This document shows, in pieces, positions 34,198 through 46,311 of a stretch of 55,607 bases of DNA. Under the pieces are notes generated by a model. It was not told the DNA's origin. It saw only the letters and a program-made list of their open reading frames with translations, and ran no database searches. Within the stretch, counting starts at the first letter, position 1; each line of letters begins with the position of its first letter. Position numbers and translations under genes: made by a program. The DNA is from Byssochlamys sp. IMV 00236 (Eukaryota > Ascomycota > Eurotiomycetes > Eurotiales > Thermoascaceae). Where the stretch lies: assembly GCA_001931875.2 (NCBI GenBank), contig MSJH02000806.1, positions 1 through 55,607 on the forward strand. Reading direction: 5' to 3'.

Positions 34198-35267
34198 ATG
34201 GCGGTCCAAGGGGTCGAGCAGACGATCCTTCGGGATCCAGCTCTATTGTGAGTCTCCCTGGAGCAAACGTATCTAGTTTGTGCGAGGAGTAATGGCTAAC
34301 ATGGGTCTGTGAAATAGCTACTGGATCTTATTCCCAATTTCCATAGTCATGGTACGTTTTACATCGAGAATCATTATCATGTCTCGGGGCTGATATATTT
34401 GTTTCTGTATGGATAGATTTTGACCGGTATTCTCCGTCACTATGCCACTGTCTTGATGAACTCGCCTCCCAAGCCGCCCTCCACGCTGAAAGAAGCTCGC
34501 GAGCGTCTTGGTCTCTTTCGCGGCGTGAGCCTACGTACCAACGCTTCTGCAGTTCTTACGCCAGAATCGTTCGAAGTGCGCAAGAACTATCTTATTGCTG
34601 CTTATCAGAGTGGAGCTTTCCTTAAGGACCCTGAGAATCGCGGACAGCCGCCGGCGAATCCCATGACGGATCCACAAGGCATGGAGGCCATGATGGGGAT
34701 GATGAAGGGAAACATGATGATGATGATTCCTCAAACGCTGATTATGAGCTGGATCAATGCTTTCTTCTCCGGATTTGTCATCTGTATGTGCTCAATTCGC
34801 CGTCTCTGATGTCGAATATTCGCAGGATCCTGCTTGGACGAAAGTGCTGATAACTGGTCGCCTAGTGAAATTGCCATTCCCGCTTACTATCCGCTTCAAG
34901 TCCATGCTCCAGTCTGGTGTCATGACCCGCGATCTCGACGTGAGATGGGTGTCCAGTCTCTCGTGGTACTTCCTGAATCTGTTCGGTCTCCAGTCAGTCT
35001 TCGGATTTATCCTCGGTAGTGACAATGGTGAGTTTACTGATACTTATACATCATAATTTCTTGAGGAGTATACATTCTAATCACTTTCCAGCTGCCAACC
35101 AAATGGCTGCTCAGATGGCGGGAATGAATCCTGTCGCGGCGAACCCTTTCCAACCCGGCCAGGACCCTGACAAGATGTATCGAAATGAGGCTGAAAACTT
35201 GGAAGTTATGGAGCACTACTGTATCCTCGACGGTATTGAGGAGAGGCTGTTACACAACCTGGAGTAA
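34198..35267 (+). CDS. emc3: ER membrane protein complex subunit 3
   Basis: Exons 34198-34247, 34318-34351, 34417-34783, 34866-35027 and 35092-35267, with introns of 64-82 nt, give 262 residues, close to yeast and human EMC3. EMC3 belongs to the Oxa1/YidC/Get1 insertase superfamily and forms the membrane-embedded core that inserts tail-anchored and multi-span proteins. The first membrane segment is [20 protein letters not shown]; a cytosolic helical and Met-rich loop follows ([20 protein letters not shown]), then [19 protein letters not shown] and the conserved [20 protein letters not shown] with the last membrane segment. The hydrophilic Met-rich loop is a feature of this superfamily that captures clients. 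Its divergent neighbour is another ER membrane-complex subunit, SPC2. Confidence 0.95.
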
Positions 35268-35609
35268 GGAAATTAATACCTAGATTTAGCAAGTCCTGAT
35301 TGAGACCACTACCAGGAGTTATGTAGTCACTCGGATGTTAATAGAGTTTTGGCAGATGTGACGCTCAAAGTATTTCGTCTGCGGAATTATCTTGAATGAA
35401 TTGTAGTAGATAAAATGATATGGGAGATACACCTCGCCAGAGAGTAGAGACAAGCACATTAGCAGACCGTTGCATCAAGTCGAGTATAGACATTCCCTGC
35501 GCAATGGACGCTGTTCGTCCTGCCAATAAAGGAATAATAATGTGTATATTAACGCCATAAGCTACCTTGACTCCGTTTCCTCCAAGCTCATGATCATTCG
35601 TGCAGTTGT
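35268..35609. other. Intergenic between convergent genes
   Basis: 342 bp with the 3' ends of EMC3 and the fasciclin gene. No other feature seen. Confidence 0.6.
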
Positions 35610-36418
35610 TCACTGGTAGTTCACCACTCCCTTGATAATCCACACCTCTCCATTCGACACTTGCGAGGCGACACTATCCACTTCGATATTGCCAGGTTGG
35701 ATCTATTGATATTAGCACCAGCATTGTTTATTAAAATCAATGTTACAATACTCACGTATAACTTATCCCCGTCTTTGGTCCAACTGAGCTTGCGCCCGCC
35801 GAGCGTCTCGATTTCTTCCCCTTCCTTCCACGGACTCGCAGGAACGAGGTGCGCCTCTACAAACCTCCTCAGGTTATTCTGAGCTCGATCCTCTCCTTCT
35901 GGTCCCTTGTAAGCGTCCACTTCTCCAAAGCGTTCGTAGTCTTCCGGATCCTCCCAAGGCTTCCGCGGAAGGGCCTGGATGGCACTGTTCTTCGGCGCGA
36001 GCACTGTAGTGTTCTTAGATCTATCATTAAGGCGCGTCGAGACAGGTTCGAAATCTCGAGTCAGACCCGCAAATATATTTACTGAACGGGTCTTGGAGAG
36101 AATATCGGAGACGATGAGGTTGGAGGTTGGATCGTTCTGCTTGGATTTCGATGGAGGATTTACATCCTCGTCTGGAGCCGTCGAGGGCGGGACGACTATA
36201 TTGGGCCCGATACCCGGATTAGAGGCGCCCATTATGGGCCTCTGGTTCTGGTGTTTATGATTGTTCTGCTGAAGGAGAACTCCGTGTCCTGGATGAGGGG
36301 CGTTGATAACGGGAAGCGGTAGACGGGTTCGGCCTGTGACGGACACGGGAAGAATAGCAGATGCAGTACAAGCTGTGGATGTCAGAAATACAATAGATGT
36401 CAGGATATAGCTCTTCAT
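35610..36418 (-). CDS. Secreted fasciclin (FAS1) domain protein
   Basis: Exons 35756-36418 and 35610-35702, with a 53-nt intron (GTGAGT...CAATAG), give 251 residues. The protein opens with a signal peptide (MKSYILTSIVFLTSTACTASA). A Pro/His/Asn-rich linker of about 80 residues follows, then a FAS1-like fold: LIVSDILSKTRSVNIFAGLT, KNTTVLAPKNSAIQAL, FVEAHLVPASPW, GNIEVDSVASQVSNGEVWII and the closing KGVVNYQ. FAS1 modules mediate adhesion in extracellular or vacuolar settings. The conserved H2-type motif VEAHLVP is present. An acidic stretch WEDPEDYERFGEVD interrupts the domain. The stop directly follows the fold, so no GPI anchor is present. The gene diverges from MMS19 over 236 bp. Confidence 0.86.
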
Positions 36419-36654
36419 GGTTATTAGAATTTAACTATGTCATAGGTCTCAAGTAGAAGCAAGATGGCTATCTGACTATCTTGCTGTCTGGGGACCTGTC
36501 GTCACAACGTCAATCTGCACGTGATGTGGAGGTGATCTTGATCACGTGTATCTTATCGATAAGGGTAGCAGCGCCGGCCACAAAAGCGTCATGTCCAACT
36601 CCAAAGGTGGATTAGGTGCCCCTCACGAGCCTGTAACGGCTTTCGGTCAGCAAG
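36419..36654. promoter_or_regulatory. 236-bp bidirectional promoter with two CACGTG and one GATA palindrome
   Basis: Between the FAS1 and MMS19 start codons lie CACGTG at 36518-36523, a second CACGTG at 36543-36548 and the palindrome CTTATCGATAAG at 36552-36563, which holds two overlapping GATA-factor sites. The cluster spans 46 bp and sits about 100 bp from both starts. Factor identity is inferred from motif only. Confidence 0.65.
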
Positions 36655-39600
36655 ATGTCAGCCCTGCAGACCTTTATGTTGGTCGCGGACCATGATAAAG
36701 AAGAAGCCAAGCGAATTGCTGAGCAAACTGCCAAAGGTGCGAATCGCTTTTTTCCCCTTACAGGAAGACCACTTACTAATGGCATTTCAAGATGTTGAGA
36801 GCAAGAAGACATCTTTGGTGGACGTCGTACAGTCCTTGGGAGAATATATAAATGACGAAGACCCTATACTGAGAGGGAAGGCTGTCTCATATCTCACCGC
36901 AGTCATAAAGTCCTTGCCTCCGAAATTTCTCTCCAGACAACAGATTCAGGTCTTGACGACGTTCTTTTGCGATCGTATCGAGGATGGCGGCGCAGTGGCG
37001 GGTCTTGATACCCTCCAGAGGCTGGATAGGTTTAATAAGGATATGGCGCAGGAGGTAGCAGTAGCGTGAGTAGACTTGTTCACTATGCAGTGATGCACGC
37101 CGTCTCCATCGGGAGATTCCATTTGCGAAACATATTCGTAATCATATATCTAAGAGGATGTACTAACCAGATTACAGGATGTTTGAGAACTTTCAAGAAC
37201 TACAGGCTCGCCCACAATCCCAAAGGTTCCAGGTATATCAATTGCTGAACGAATTGATGTCGAACCATAGACGAGGTGCGTCTACCAATCCGCTTGTACA
37301 CTAGAGGTGCTCCTACTGATCTGGAATAGCGCTGCATGAGATGGGTGATGAGTCGCTAGTTGGGATAGTGGACCTTATGACTGGAGAAAAGGATCCACGA
37401 AATCTCATGCTCGCTTTCTCTATACTGAAGGTGGTGATGGTGGAATGGGATATAAAGAATCATATTGAGGTACTGTCCCTATATTCTCTGAAAGAATATC
37501 CCACGCTGACTATAAAAGACACTTTTTGATTCCGTGTACAACTATTTCCCGATTACATTTCGGCCACCGCCTAATGACCCCTACGGAATTACGGCTCAAG
37601 ACTTGAAGGATCGCTTGCAGGATTGTATCTCGTCGAATAGCTACTTTGCTCCTCACTCATTTCCTGCTTTACTTGACAAGTTGGACTCTACGTCCCCGAA
37701 TGTCAAGGTATGTGCTACAATTCTTTTCAAGCTTCCTCTATCGTCTCTGACATAGATACAGAAAGATGCCCTTAACGCTCTGCTTGCCTGTGTGCGTTCG
37801 TATGATCCAAATACAGTATCAAGGTTCTCCATCAAGATCTGGGAAGCTCTCAAGTTTGAGATTTTTAATGCCCAGGAAGAATTCCTTTCGGAATCATCGC
37901 TTCAAGTTCTACAGGCTATTGCGAAGCGACTTTCTGATGGTGTAACGCAAGTTTCTCAAGAGCTTCCTCTCGCGCACTTCTTGCAGCCGATTAACAAGGA
38001 GTGCAATGAACAGCTGAGAGAGCCTCAGCAAAAGCAAGCAAAACCAGGACGACAAATCTTGAGATCATTGTCGTCAGCATCAGCCGTTTCCTTTATTCTG
38101 ATGGTGCAAGCTGTGGTGGCTCCTCTATTCACTGTCTATCAGGAGGCAGACAGCATCACAAAACAAAGAGGGCTTTTAGAGACATTTGTGGCGCTTTTCG
38201 ACTCCGCTATCGACATATTCGGGACATGGACAAGCCGTGATCCGGAGGTTGTATTCGAAAACCCCCTGACTGCCTTCCAGGACCAGCTGTCGGAGGTCCT
38301 TAGTCAAGCATTAATGGGCACAGCGAAGGAAGAGGTCTCATTTCGAGTTACCGCACTGAAGGGACTCTTGCGTCTATCTACCCTTCGCAAGTTCTTTCAA
38401 GACAATGAGATCGGTCTGTTCGTACAATATCTTGACGAAATCTTATTAAAAGAAGAGTCTGTTGGTCGGGACGACCTGAAAAAAGAAGCCATCGCTGCTC
38501 TAGCGGAGATCTCGAAGTATAAGCCAAGATTGATCATGGATATTACATTCCCCGCCTTCGTCGCAACGCTTCCTGACTACGCCGAAGACACGAAAACTGA
38601 TTACATGATCACCCTGGAGAGCCTGGCTCAAATCAGTGTCGAGAAAGACATCTTCGAAACTCTTGTACGCAGGCTACTTAACAAGTTCGATCTTTTGCTA
38701 CAGCGGGAAGAGCCAGGTTCGGTTACTTACCCGAGAGCACTCCTGTTAACAATACTTTATGTCATGGGCAAGAGAAAACTGCAGGAAGACCAGAATTTGG
38801 GGTCTTATTACGAAAGAATCACTGTTGGTCTTTGTCGCAAAGCAGCTTCTGCAGCATCCGGAAAGGTCCCAAATAGGATATTGAACGATGCAGGCGTCCT
38901 CGACACCCTAGGAAGGCTTTCGAATCTCATAGTCAGTGCCCTTCCTAGAGGCAAACAGGAAGAAGTTGCGGAGAACGTGTACACACTCTTCAGTTCGGCT
39001 GAAATATTCAAGCCAGTTCCTTTTGCTGAAACGACAAGCGATGACTACCGCCGTACCATGATACTGTCAACCTATCTTCTTGCAGGGCTCCCGAAAGACT
39101 CTAAAAATATACCATACACCAACCCAGATATGTCGTCACTACTGCGCGAGCTGGTTAAGCTTGCTGTGTCTGAACGTGAGCCAGCAATTCGTCTTGCTCT
39201 TCTCCGCCAACTCGCTCTTCTGGTCAATAAATTCCTTCCAAACACACAGCTCCCGCTTGCATCCGACATACTTAACTCACTCTTGCCTTCTGAAACAGAA
39301 GACAAGAGACTTGATCCCGAGAAAATCAAGACTATCTTTTGGCTTTCAAAAGCTCTGGTGCTGAGACTGGCGCCGACCACAACAGAAATACTCACGTCTC
39401 TCTTATCCCTCCTCTCCTCATCCGATCAAACTACAAGCACTACGGCAGCCCGCAGCTTCGCTCTGCTGCTCGGTTCTGACGACGTACTATCGACGGATAA
39501 TGGAGCAAACATTAGGTTGCTCTCCAAGCAGCGCGTTTTCACCACCGTCACACCGTTGATCTCTTCTAATATCCGAGCTCTCAACACTTCGGGTGGTGAC

Positions 39601-40134
39601 TCTGCATCTCACACGCACATCAAGCCAGCCTATTTGACGGCTTTATCTGGCATCCTATCCACTATTCCACCATCACTCGTAATGCCAGAACTCCCAACAC
39701 TGCTTCCTCTTCTCTTGCAGAGCTTGGACCTCGAAGACGCAGCTTCTCAACCCGTGAAAGCCGCTACGCTTGAAACGCTTGCCGTCATCATCCGCGAAAA
39801 CGGCGTTCGTGTCATCGACGACAGCGGCCACGTTCAAAGTCTGGTGACCAGACTGCTAAAGACTGCGGAATACGTCCCGGGTCAACCGGCAAATAATCAT
39901 AAACTCCGTGCCCAGGCCCTTCGATGTCTCTATCTCCTCGCTCATACACCCGGAGATGCTCCCGCCGTCGCGAAAGCAGGAAAGGTTTCCCCTCTACTCC
40001 CCGTGAAGAATCAAGTCGTGCGTTCTCTCGGCTTGATTCTTGATGATCCCAAACGTGATGTGCGGAAGGCTGCCGTTGATGCGCGTGGAGCATGGCTTCG
40101 CGAAGTGGATGACGAGCCAGATAATGAGGATTAA
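36655..40134 (+). CDS. met18: MMS19/MET18, cytosolic iron-sulfur cluster targeting scaffold
   Basis: Six exons, 36655-36736, 36792-37065, 37178-37275, 37330-37469, 37519-37707 and 37762-40134, give 1051 residues. The protein is a HEAT-repeat solenoid. The N-terminus matches MMS19: SLVDVVQSLGEYINDEDPIL, then FFCDRIEDGGAVAGLDTLQ and later RPPPNDPYGITAQDLK. The C-terminal repeats end with NQVVRSLGLILDDPKRDVRK, the HEAT region that binds apo-proteins. MMS19 works with CIA1 and CIA2 to hand Fe-S clusters to nuclear enzymes such as XPD, Rad3 family helicases and DNA polymerases. All six exons join in phase with short introns of 49-112 nt; the 49-nt intron 4 is the shortest in the window. Exon 6 alone carries three quarters of the protein. 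Confidence 0.95.
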
Positions 40135-40656
40135 ATGATTTACCGGGGTCATCGTACCCATCTGAAGGGTAAATATTGCATATTTCTTCACGTGGATTCT
40201 TTGCATGGCCTTTTCGTGTTGCATAGGGACTTTCATAGATACTGTACCTATTACATTTACGTTTTCTGGAATCTAAAAAGTTAAATTTTCATAGTATGTC
40301 CAGCTTTTCCTTCTGCCATCACGTAGTGTGCGCCTCATACCATATATTGTTGCTACTGAGAACTCGAGAGGAGACAAAATGTTCTTCATTCTACTTAGGC
40401 AGTATTATCAGGCGAAGTCCTTGTATCATACATGAAAAGTGAGGGGGGAGGTTGGAAAGTAACGGTTATGAATAACCCAGCTCAGCCTCAGGGGAATCTG
40501 TATCCGCCGTAGTAAAGATGGCGTAGTCAAGAGCCCAATATTGACGAGCAGATATGGGGAGAAGTGAGTATCAGAAGAAAGAAAAAATAGAAAATGAGCG
40601 GAGCGAATAGAAGGAGTCCCGAAAGAAAATGAAAGGAAAGGCATTCTGAAACAAAA
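40135..40656. other. Intergenic between convergent genes
   Basis: 522 bp of AT-rich 3' untranslated sequence for MMS19 and the gene on its right. No feature recognised. Confidence 0.6.
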
Positions 40657-43600
40657 TCACCAGAATTCCAATACCTCTCTTTCTCCTGCCACGCTTGCGC
40701 TGTCCATTTCCTTGACGCTTTCCAGATCCTCGAAGTTCCTTCCCTTGGTGTCTGCTTTAACCATGGACATACTGGGAGCGCCGGTTAAAGTGCCTGCAAA
40801 GAAAGTGTTTGTTGAAAACAACACTTCAAATCCAGCTGCCTTTTTCGCTGCATCGATACCCGGGCCCATGTTCCAAAAGCCAACACTGTCCATCTTCTGC
40901 ACGACAGTGCTGGCGACGCGGAACATCTCAGCAATTCCTGCTGATCCAATGGCGGCTGCAATGGGACTAGGGGTTTGCGCGCAATTCTTACTGTCTGCGT
41001 TACGTTCCTTTGCACGACCTGGGAGCACGATGTGGGCTTCGTTGCCCATGAGATCGATAGGAGACCAGTCTTGGGTACATTCGCCTACCTCGAGGCCGGA
41101 ATTAGAGTTTAAGACGTTCTCCATGGTAGGACTGACGATGGAGACTTCGTGCCACAGTCTCCCTTTCTCGATCATCTCATTCGGCGGTCCACAGCGAGCG
41201 CGGAGGGCACGGTTATCTGCAGGGGTGACACCGGTCCAGAGATCCTGGACTTCCGTGATCTTCAGGAAGACGTCTTGTTTGTTTTCCTCCCCGCAGTTGA
41301 AGTCCTCCGTCTGAGTCTGGGGTCCATGCTTCTTCTGCTTGGTATCACTCTGGGACCGCAAGGACCGGTGAAGGGTAGAACGCTTCATCAGAACCTTATC
41401 AACGTTGAGCTCATTTCCCTCGGGGATTCGAGTGTAGATTCTGAGAAGAGACCTATCTGGTGGGATCCAGAGGTTTTCGGTAATATGACGAATCGCTCGG
41501 TCAAGCTCCTTGTCAGAGCCGTGGACTTGCTCCGTAAACCCTGAAACTACCACATTCATATCCCAAACATGATCAGGGAAGTGAAGATTGACTGCTCCAA
41601 GAGTAACAGCCGGTTTCCTAACGGTGATGTTTCCAGCTTCATCAATGACGAGAATGATAGCTTGGTCATTCTTGGTCCGACAATGGTACTCGTATACCAC
41701 AGAATAATCCGTGTACTCTTGTTCGAATAGGCGTTGCTTCCCTTCATCTTTGGAGGTCTTGAGATCCACTATATGATCCACATCCGTCCCAGATGAAGTA
41801 ACTCTCTGGACGAAGTTCGTACTTGGCGCAAAGACTCCAGCTCTCGGATTGAATATTTTGTTCCATTCATCGCCCGAAATCAAATCCCCTTTATAGGTCT
41901 TCGGAAGAAGTGGTATCAATATCAACCCTACTTGAATCTCAAGTGAGAGCTTCCCTGGAAACGATTGAGCGGCGTCCAGAGTTGGCTGAAGAGCGTTGAA
42001 GAGCTGCTTCAACGTGTCTGCCGTTTTCCTATCGGATTCGGCATTCTTCGTCTTTTCTCTAAGGTTAAGAGGTTCAGCCTCCTGGCGCTTCTTCTTTGCC
42101 GGTGTCTTCTCATTTACCGTGGCAGTCACATCAGTCTTCCTGCCAAAGGTAGAACTGACTCCCCACGCATCTTCCAGCGTGGCTTGTCTCTTGGCTTTGA
42201 TTGCCGCTTTGCTTGATGATGCAGTACTAGGCTTCGGTGCTCTATGGCCCATTGTGCGGCGAAACTGTCTCGTAGTGCGTTCCTCTGCCAATTGTTCGTT
42301 CTCTTTCTTATTAGCTTTTTCGAGGTCCGCCAATCTTTCCTTGTACATCATATTCGCCAGGCTGCAGGGCCTTAGTGAAGAGAATGCTACTGAAACTGCA
42401 TCTAGGTCCTCTTCCAGTTCTTGAGTTGCAAGTGCATTCCTGAGTTCCAGAATTCGTGTCGTGCTCAAGTTGTCGGATTCAGTCTTGGGTGCCGTTTCAG
42501 AGATTCGAGATTCTGAGGGAGCCGTCTCATAGTCGGATAGGCTTTTCTCCTGCTCAGCATCATCGTCGACCGTTTTCGTGATAAATGGGTCAATTGTCGC
42601 TGCGCTCTCGCTCGGTCCAGGTATGAGCGCCGGCTGGTCGAAAGATAAGATAGGCTGGCCACTCGGCAATAAACTCGGGTCGGAAGGACTATCAATATCG
42701 ATTAATCGCATTGATTTCAGAGACTTCTCGCCCTTCGAAGCGTTCGGGGTGTCTCTATCCGGAGTTCTGCCCCTCTCTGTCCCAGAGCTCTTTCCAGGTG
42801 ACCCATACTTGTTCCTGTCAAAGTTTGATGGGAACTTGATACCAGAAACGTAGACCAATCGTTCTGGTGTTTCTGGTATGAGTCGGTTCGCAGGAATGTC
42901 AACGTCATATTGGCCTGTTATTCCCATTTGGTTCGACTGCTTATTCTCATCATTCTCCTGACATGAGGTCAATGCTGTTTGATTTTCACCCGCGTCGTAG
43001 GTCATGACCCATCTTCTGCGGCCATTATCCGATGATTCCGATATACCTTGCTTCTCAAGTGGATGTACATCTGAAGACTCGGTACTGGGAACTGTCTTCA
43101 CGAGTTGATCACTTTGTACATCGTTGCCTGAGATCAGAGGCTGGTTTTCAATAAGTGGTCTCCGTGTTTTTATACCAGCCACTTTCTTGGGTTCCGGTGT
43201 AAATGCCTGGCCGCCGCGTTCGATATCTTTGGCTGGCTTCGGTATTTGTACCATCTCTTGTTTCGCAGCTACTCCAACAGCGCCCTTCTTCAACCCCTCA
43301 GAAACCCATTTCCCGACTTCCTTTACCTGCTGTTCAGTCAAGTATGGATGCTCGATCGCTGGGACTTCGGCTGCTATGTCCGACGCGGAATCTTTGCTCT
43401 CTATATCAGTATCGCAGGACCCCATCTTTGCTGCGGCCTCCTTCTCTGCTTCTGCTTCAATGGAAATGTAACTTTCTCCGTTTCCTATCTCCTGGAATTT
43501 GAAGTCCTGCCAGATACGTGATCGTCCAGGTTGACTTGTGCATGGGGTTGGCGCGTTGATGTTGTCGGGTAAAACGTATTGTTGAGTCTCGCTATCGAAG

Positions 43601-44671
43601 TTCAGAAGTAAGGTGATGAACATCTGGCGAAGTCTCGAAGCCATATTCGCCATAGGGTCAGCAAGGATGCGACGCAATGATACTTCATTGATGGTGCTGC
43701 AATTTGCAATGCGGAAGCGAACACCATCTTCCTCCGGGGCTTGTAGGATATGTGCTATTCTAGGACGTGCAGCAAGCGACTAGGAAGTGTTAGTATGCAA
43801 GCATATATTACCTCAAAGCAAATGGGCGAGCTTCGCACTCACCAGTGGTTTCTCGATTCTGGAAAGCTTCTCTAAGGCGTCATCAACATCATCCTCGTTG
43901 TTGCCAGACACCTGGATACGTTTGATATCATCCTTAACAGATATCTCTGTTCCCGTAAGGCGGGCAACTTCCGCTAGGATATCCTCAAATGCACACTCAA
44001 AACAACCAAGGCCCCCGTTTGCAGAAAGCCAGTACCTGGTGCAGCGTATGTTCGGAACAGATACGGTCTCCTGGTCGGAGTCATTTTCGAATTCCAACAG
44101 CGTTTCTCTGCGGTTCTTTTCTGGCGTGCTCTCATGGCTTTCAATACCATCTATATCAACTATGTCTGATACTTCGATCCGACGAACCCGAGGCACCTGT
44201 TTCGTCAATCTCAGCAACAAATTCTCCATTTACACTTATTGTCAGAGACGTACGTCCAGTAGATCTTTATTCCTCTGCTCATCAATGAAATCAGGCATCA
44301 AGTTGCCGAACTTGGACGTTGACTTATCGATGTCATTCGTCTTAATGACGAAAGCCTGTATAAAACTCGTCAGACTATACGTTGAAACCATTGTCAAACG
44401 GGGCTCTACCAACCTCGTCGTCAGATGCATACTCAACAGTATCTCCAGCAACGAGAATATCCGACCTAAATAACGTAAGCTATTGGAAACAATGTGGTCA
44501 TAGTCACAATGCACGCACTTATAACTTTCACGTATCTCGTGTACCTAAATTCGGATCGTCTTTTAGCACTGGTTTCTGCGGATATCATAACAAAATACTC
44601 GAGCGCAAACTTACACCTGTATCCTCAAAGAGCCAGGTCGAGGCTACGGTAAGCCTCTGCTTGGCTTCCAT
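40657..44671 (-). CDS. Large fungal protein of unknown function with KH-like segment
   Basis: Five exons, 44615-44671, 44414-44479, 44254-44355, 43843-44196 and 40657-43779, all phase 0, give 1233 residues. The start was placed at MEAKQRLTVASTWLFEDTG because this frame joins to SDILVAGDTVEYASDDE and AFVIKTNDID without stops. Residues about 125-190 look like a KH-type fold (FECAFEDILAEVARLTGTEI, then a strand and DVDDALEKLSRIEKPLS). A conserved block follows to about 300 (RIANCSTINEVSLRRIL; FITLLLNFDSETQQYVLP). Residues about 300-770 are low-complexity and charged. A second ordered region runs roughly 770-1050, with DHVWDMNVVVSGF and RAIRHITENLWIPPDRSLLR. I recognise no characterised family. 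A nucleic-acid-binding role is only inferred from the KH-like segment. A CACGTG site lies 290 bp upstream. Confidence 0.78.
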
Positions 44672-46311
44672 GGCCGTAGTAACACTCTCAATTATCTTGA
44701 TCAAAGATGCAACCGTTCCAGCTGGGGGATCTGCTAGTAGCAGTCTTCCACCAGTGGTGAATCAGAGCTCCCAGTCTAGAGCGCAGCGAAGGGAGAACAG
44801 TTATCGAAGTTAAAGGCGCTGCTCGTTGGATGTCCTCTGGTCACCTCGATGATGCCAGTCGTGCCTAACGTAGGATGGGATATGCCAAAGGTCTCGATCA
44901 CGGGTTCCTGGAGGTCAGCAACCAAGGTATCCTTCAGAAGTGTATCAGTCCTCCTACCCCCACGTGTCCCCATTCAATATCATATGAAGAAGTGGGCGTT
45001 GATGGCCAGAGAATTCGCTTATGGCGTGGGAAGAAAGTGAAAGAGAAAAGAATGACCACGCATCCGGCATTATAGGAGCAAAAGCGGGGTCAAACGTGAA
45101 GACACAGGAGATGTCCAACCAGGCGTGCAGTTAATGCGGATTCCTCGTTATTAACAACAATACACAAACGAAAAAATGGTGAAAGAAGCCTGACGGTGAC
45201 GGCACTGAGATGCGGATTCACGCATAATCCGCGACTAGCCCTTGATCACCACCCACCAATCTATCAAAAGTAAAGGGAAACCCCTGGAGAATCAATTCGA
45301 TCTCTTGGTAAATAATTCACTAGTGTATACATCTTCAATGATGATCTTGGCCTTTATTCTTGTCTGCGGATTATATCAATATTGACATGAGAATCCTCCA
45401 AAATTGCCGCAGCCCCTCGACCAGATTATCCTTGCTACAGTGGATAAAGATAGAATTGTATGCAGCAATTCCTATAGCTGATAGCAAACAAGTACCGCTG
45501 GAGTTGTGTCTTTTTCTCTAGAATATCTATCCAATCAGACCAACAATGCGGAAGGCCCAGGCAGCCTGGCAGACTTCCATCCTCGTCTCTTCGGAGTCGA
45601 ATTCGGTCGTCTATCTACCACAACGAAATATATATGTCCATTTTATGCATTATGTTCAATTGGGTATACGGTACTCTGCTATTCTCGCGATTCGCCAGCC
45701 AACATTATGGCGTTACATAGATGCTGCCAGTCAAATCGAGACATGGCAATGGTGAGGAAAGACGCGACGCTAGAGGTATTTCAAACAACACCAGCAATGC
45801 AGAGTTCAGACAAAAGACCGGAATATTGCATGCTCCCCGCCCTATGTACACCTTCCCTCTATCTGGCAGGGAAGCCCCCCATCCATATGAAGCTTTCCGC
45901 TCATGATCGTCATTAGTCGCATGTCTGAGGTCATAATTGTTAGGGATTCGAATATCAATATGTACTGACTGCAACCTCAACGAGGCGCAGAGTTGTTTGG
46001 GTCTGGTAAACATTGCAAACGGCCCTCGCCAAAGGGTCATCTATACAAGAATTGTACGGTCGATAGAGTTTGCGTATAATGTTCAAAAAAAACTCCTTCG
46101 TGTCCACAATTGTGGATAAAGCATCGGTCGAACTCCATAGCATTGTTCGGACCGCGCGCCAAGCCTGACGACTCAGTGGTGATGATAATGTATTATGAGA
46201 AGGATGGCACCAACGGAGCCAACACTTTGTCGATATTGGTCACACAGTAAAAAGGGCGAAATAATGTTTAGGGAACGGAATCCCAATTCAACGGAGATTC
46301 TTCCACTCTGT
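44672..46311. other. Intergenic region
   Basis: 1640 bp with the promoter of the KH-like gene on the left (CACGTG at 44961-44966) and the 3' end of the coiled-coil gene on the right. A minus-strand frame at 44776-44973 (MGTRGGRRTD) does not splice into anything coherent. No gene is supported. Confidence 0.5.
44961..44966. promoter_or_regulatory. CACGTG element upstream of the KH-like gene
   Basis: CACGTG in the context CCCCACGTGTCCC, 290 bp before the start codon. A possible bHLH site from sequence only. Confidence 0.3.

Noticed and set aside
44776..44973. MGTRGGRRTD frame as first exon of the KH-like gene
   Set aside because: No donor and acceptor pair joins it in frame to the downstream exons, while MEAKQRL at 44671 joins perfectly.
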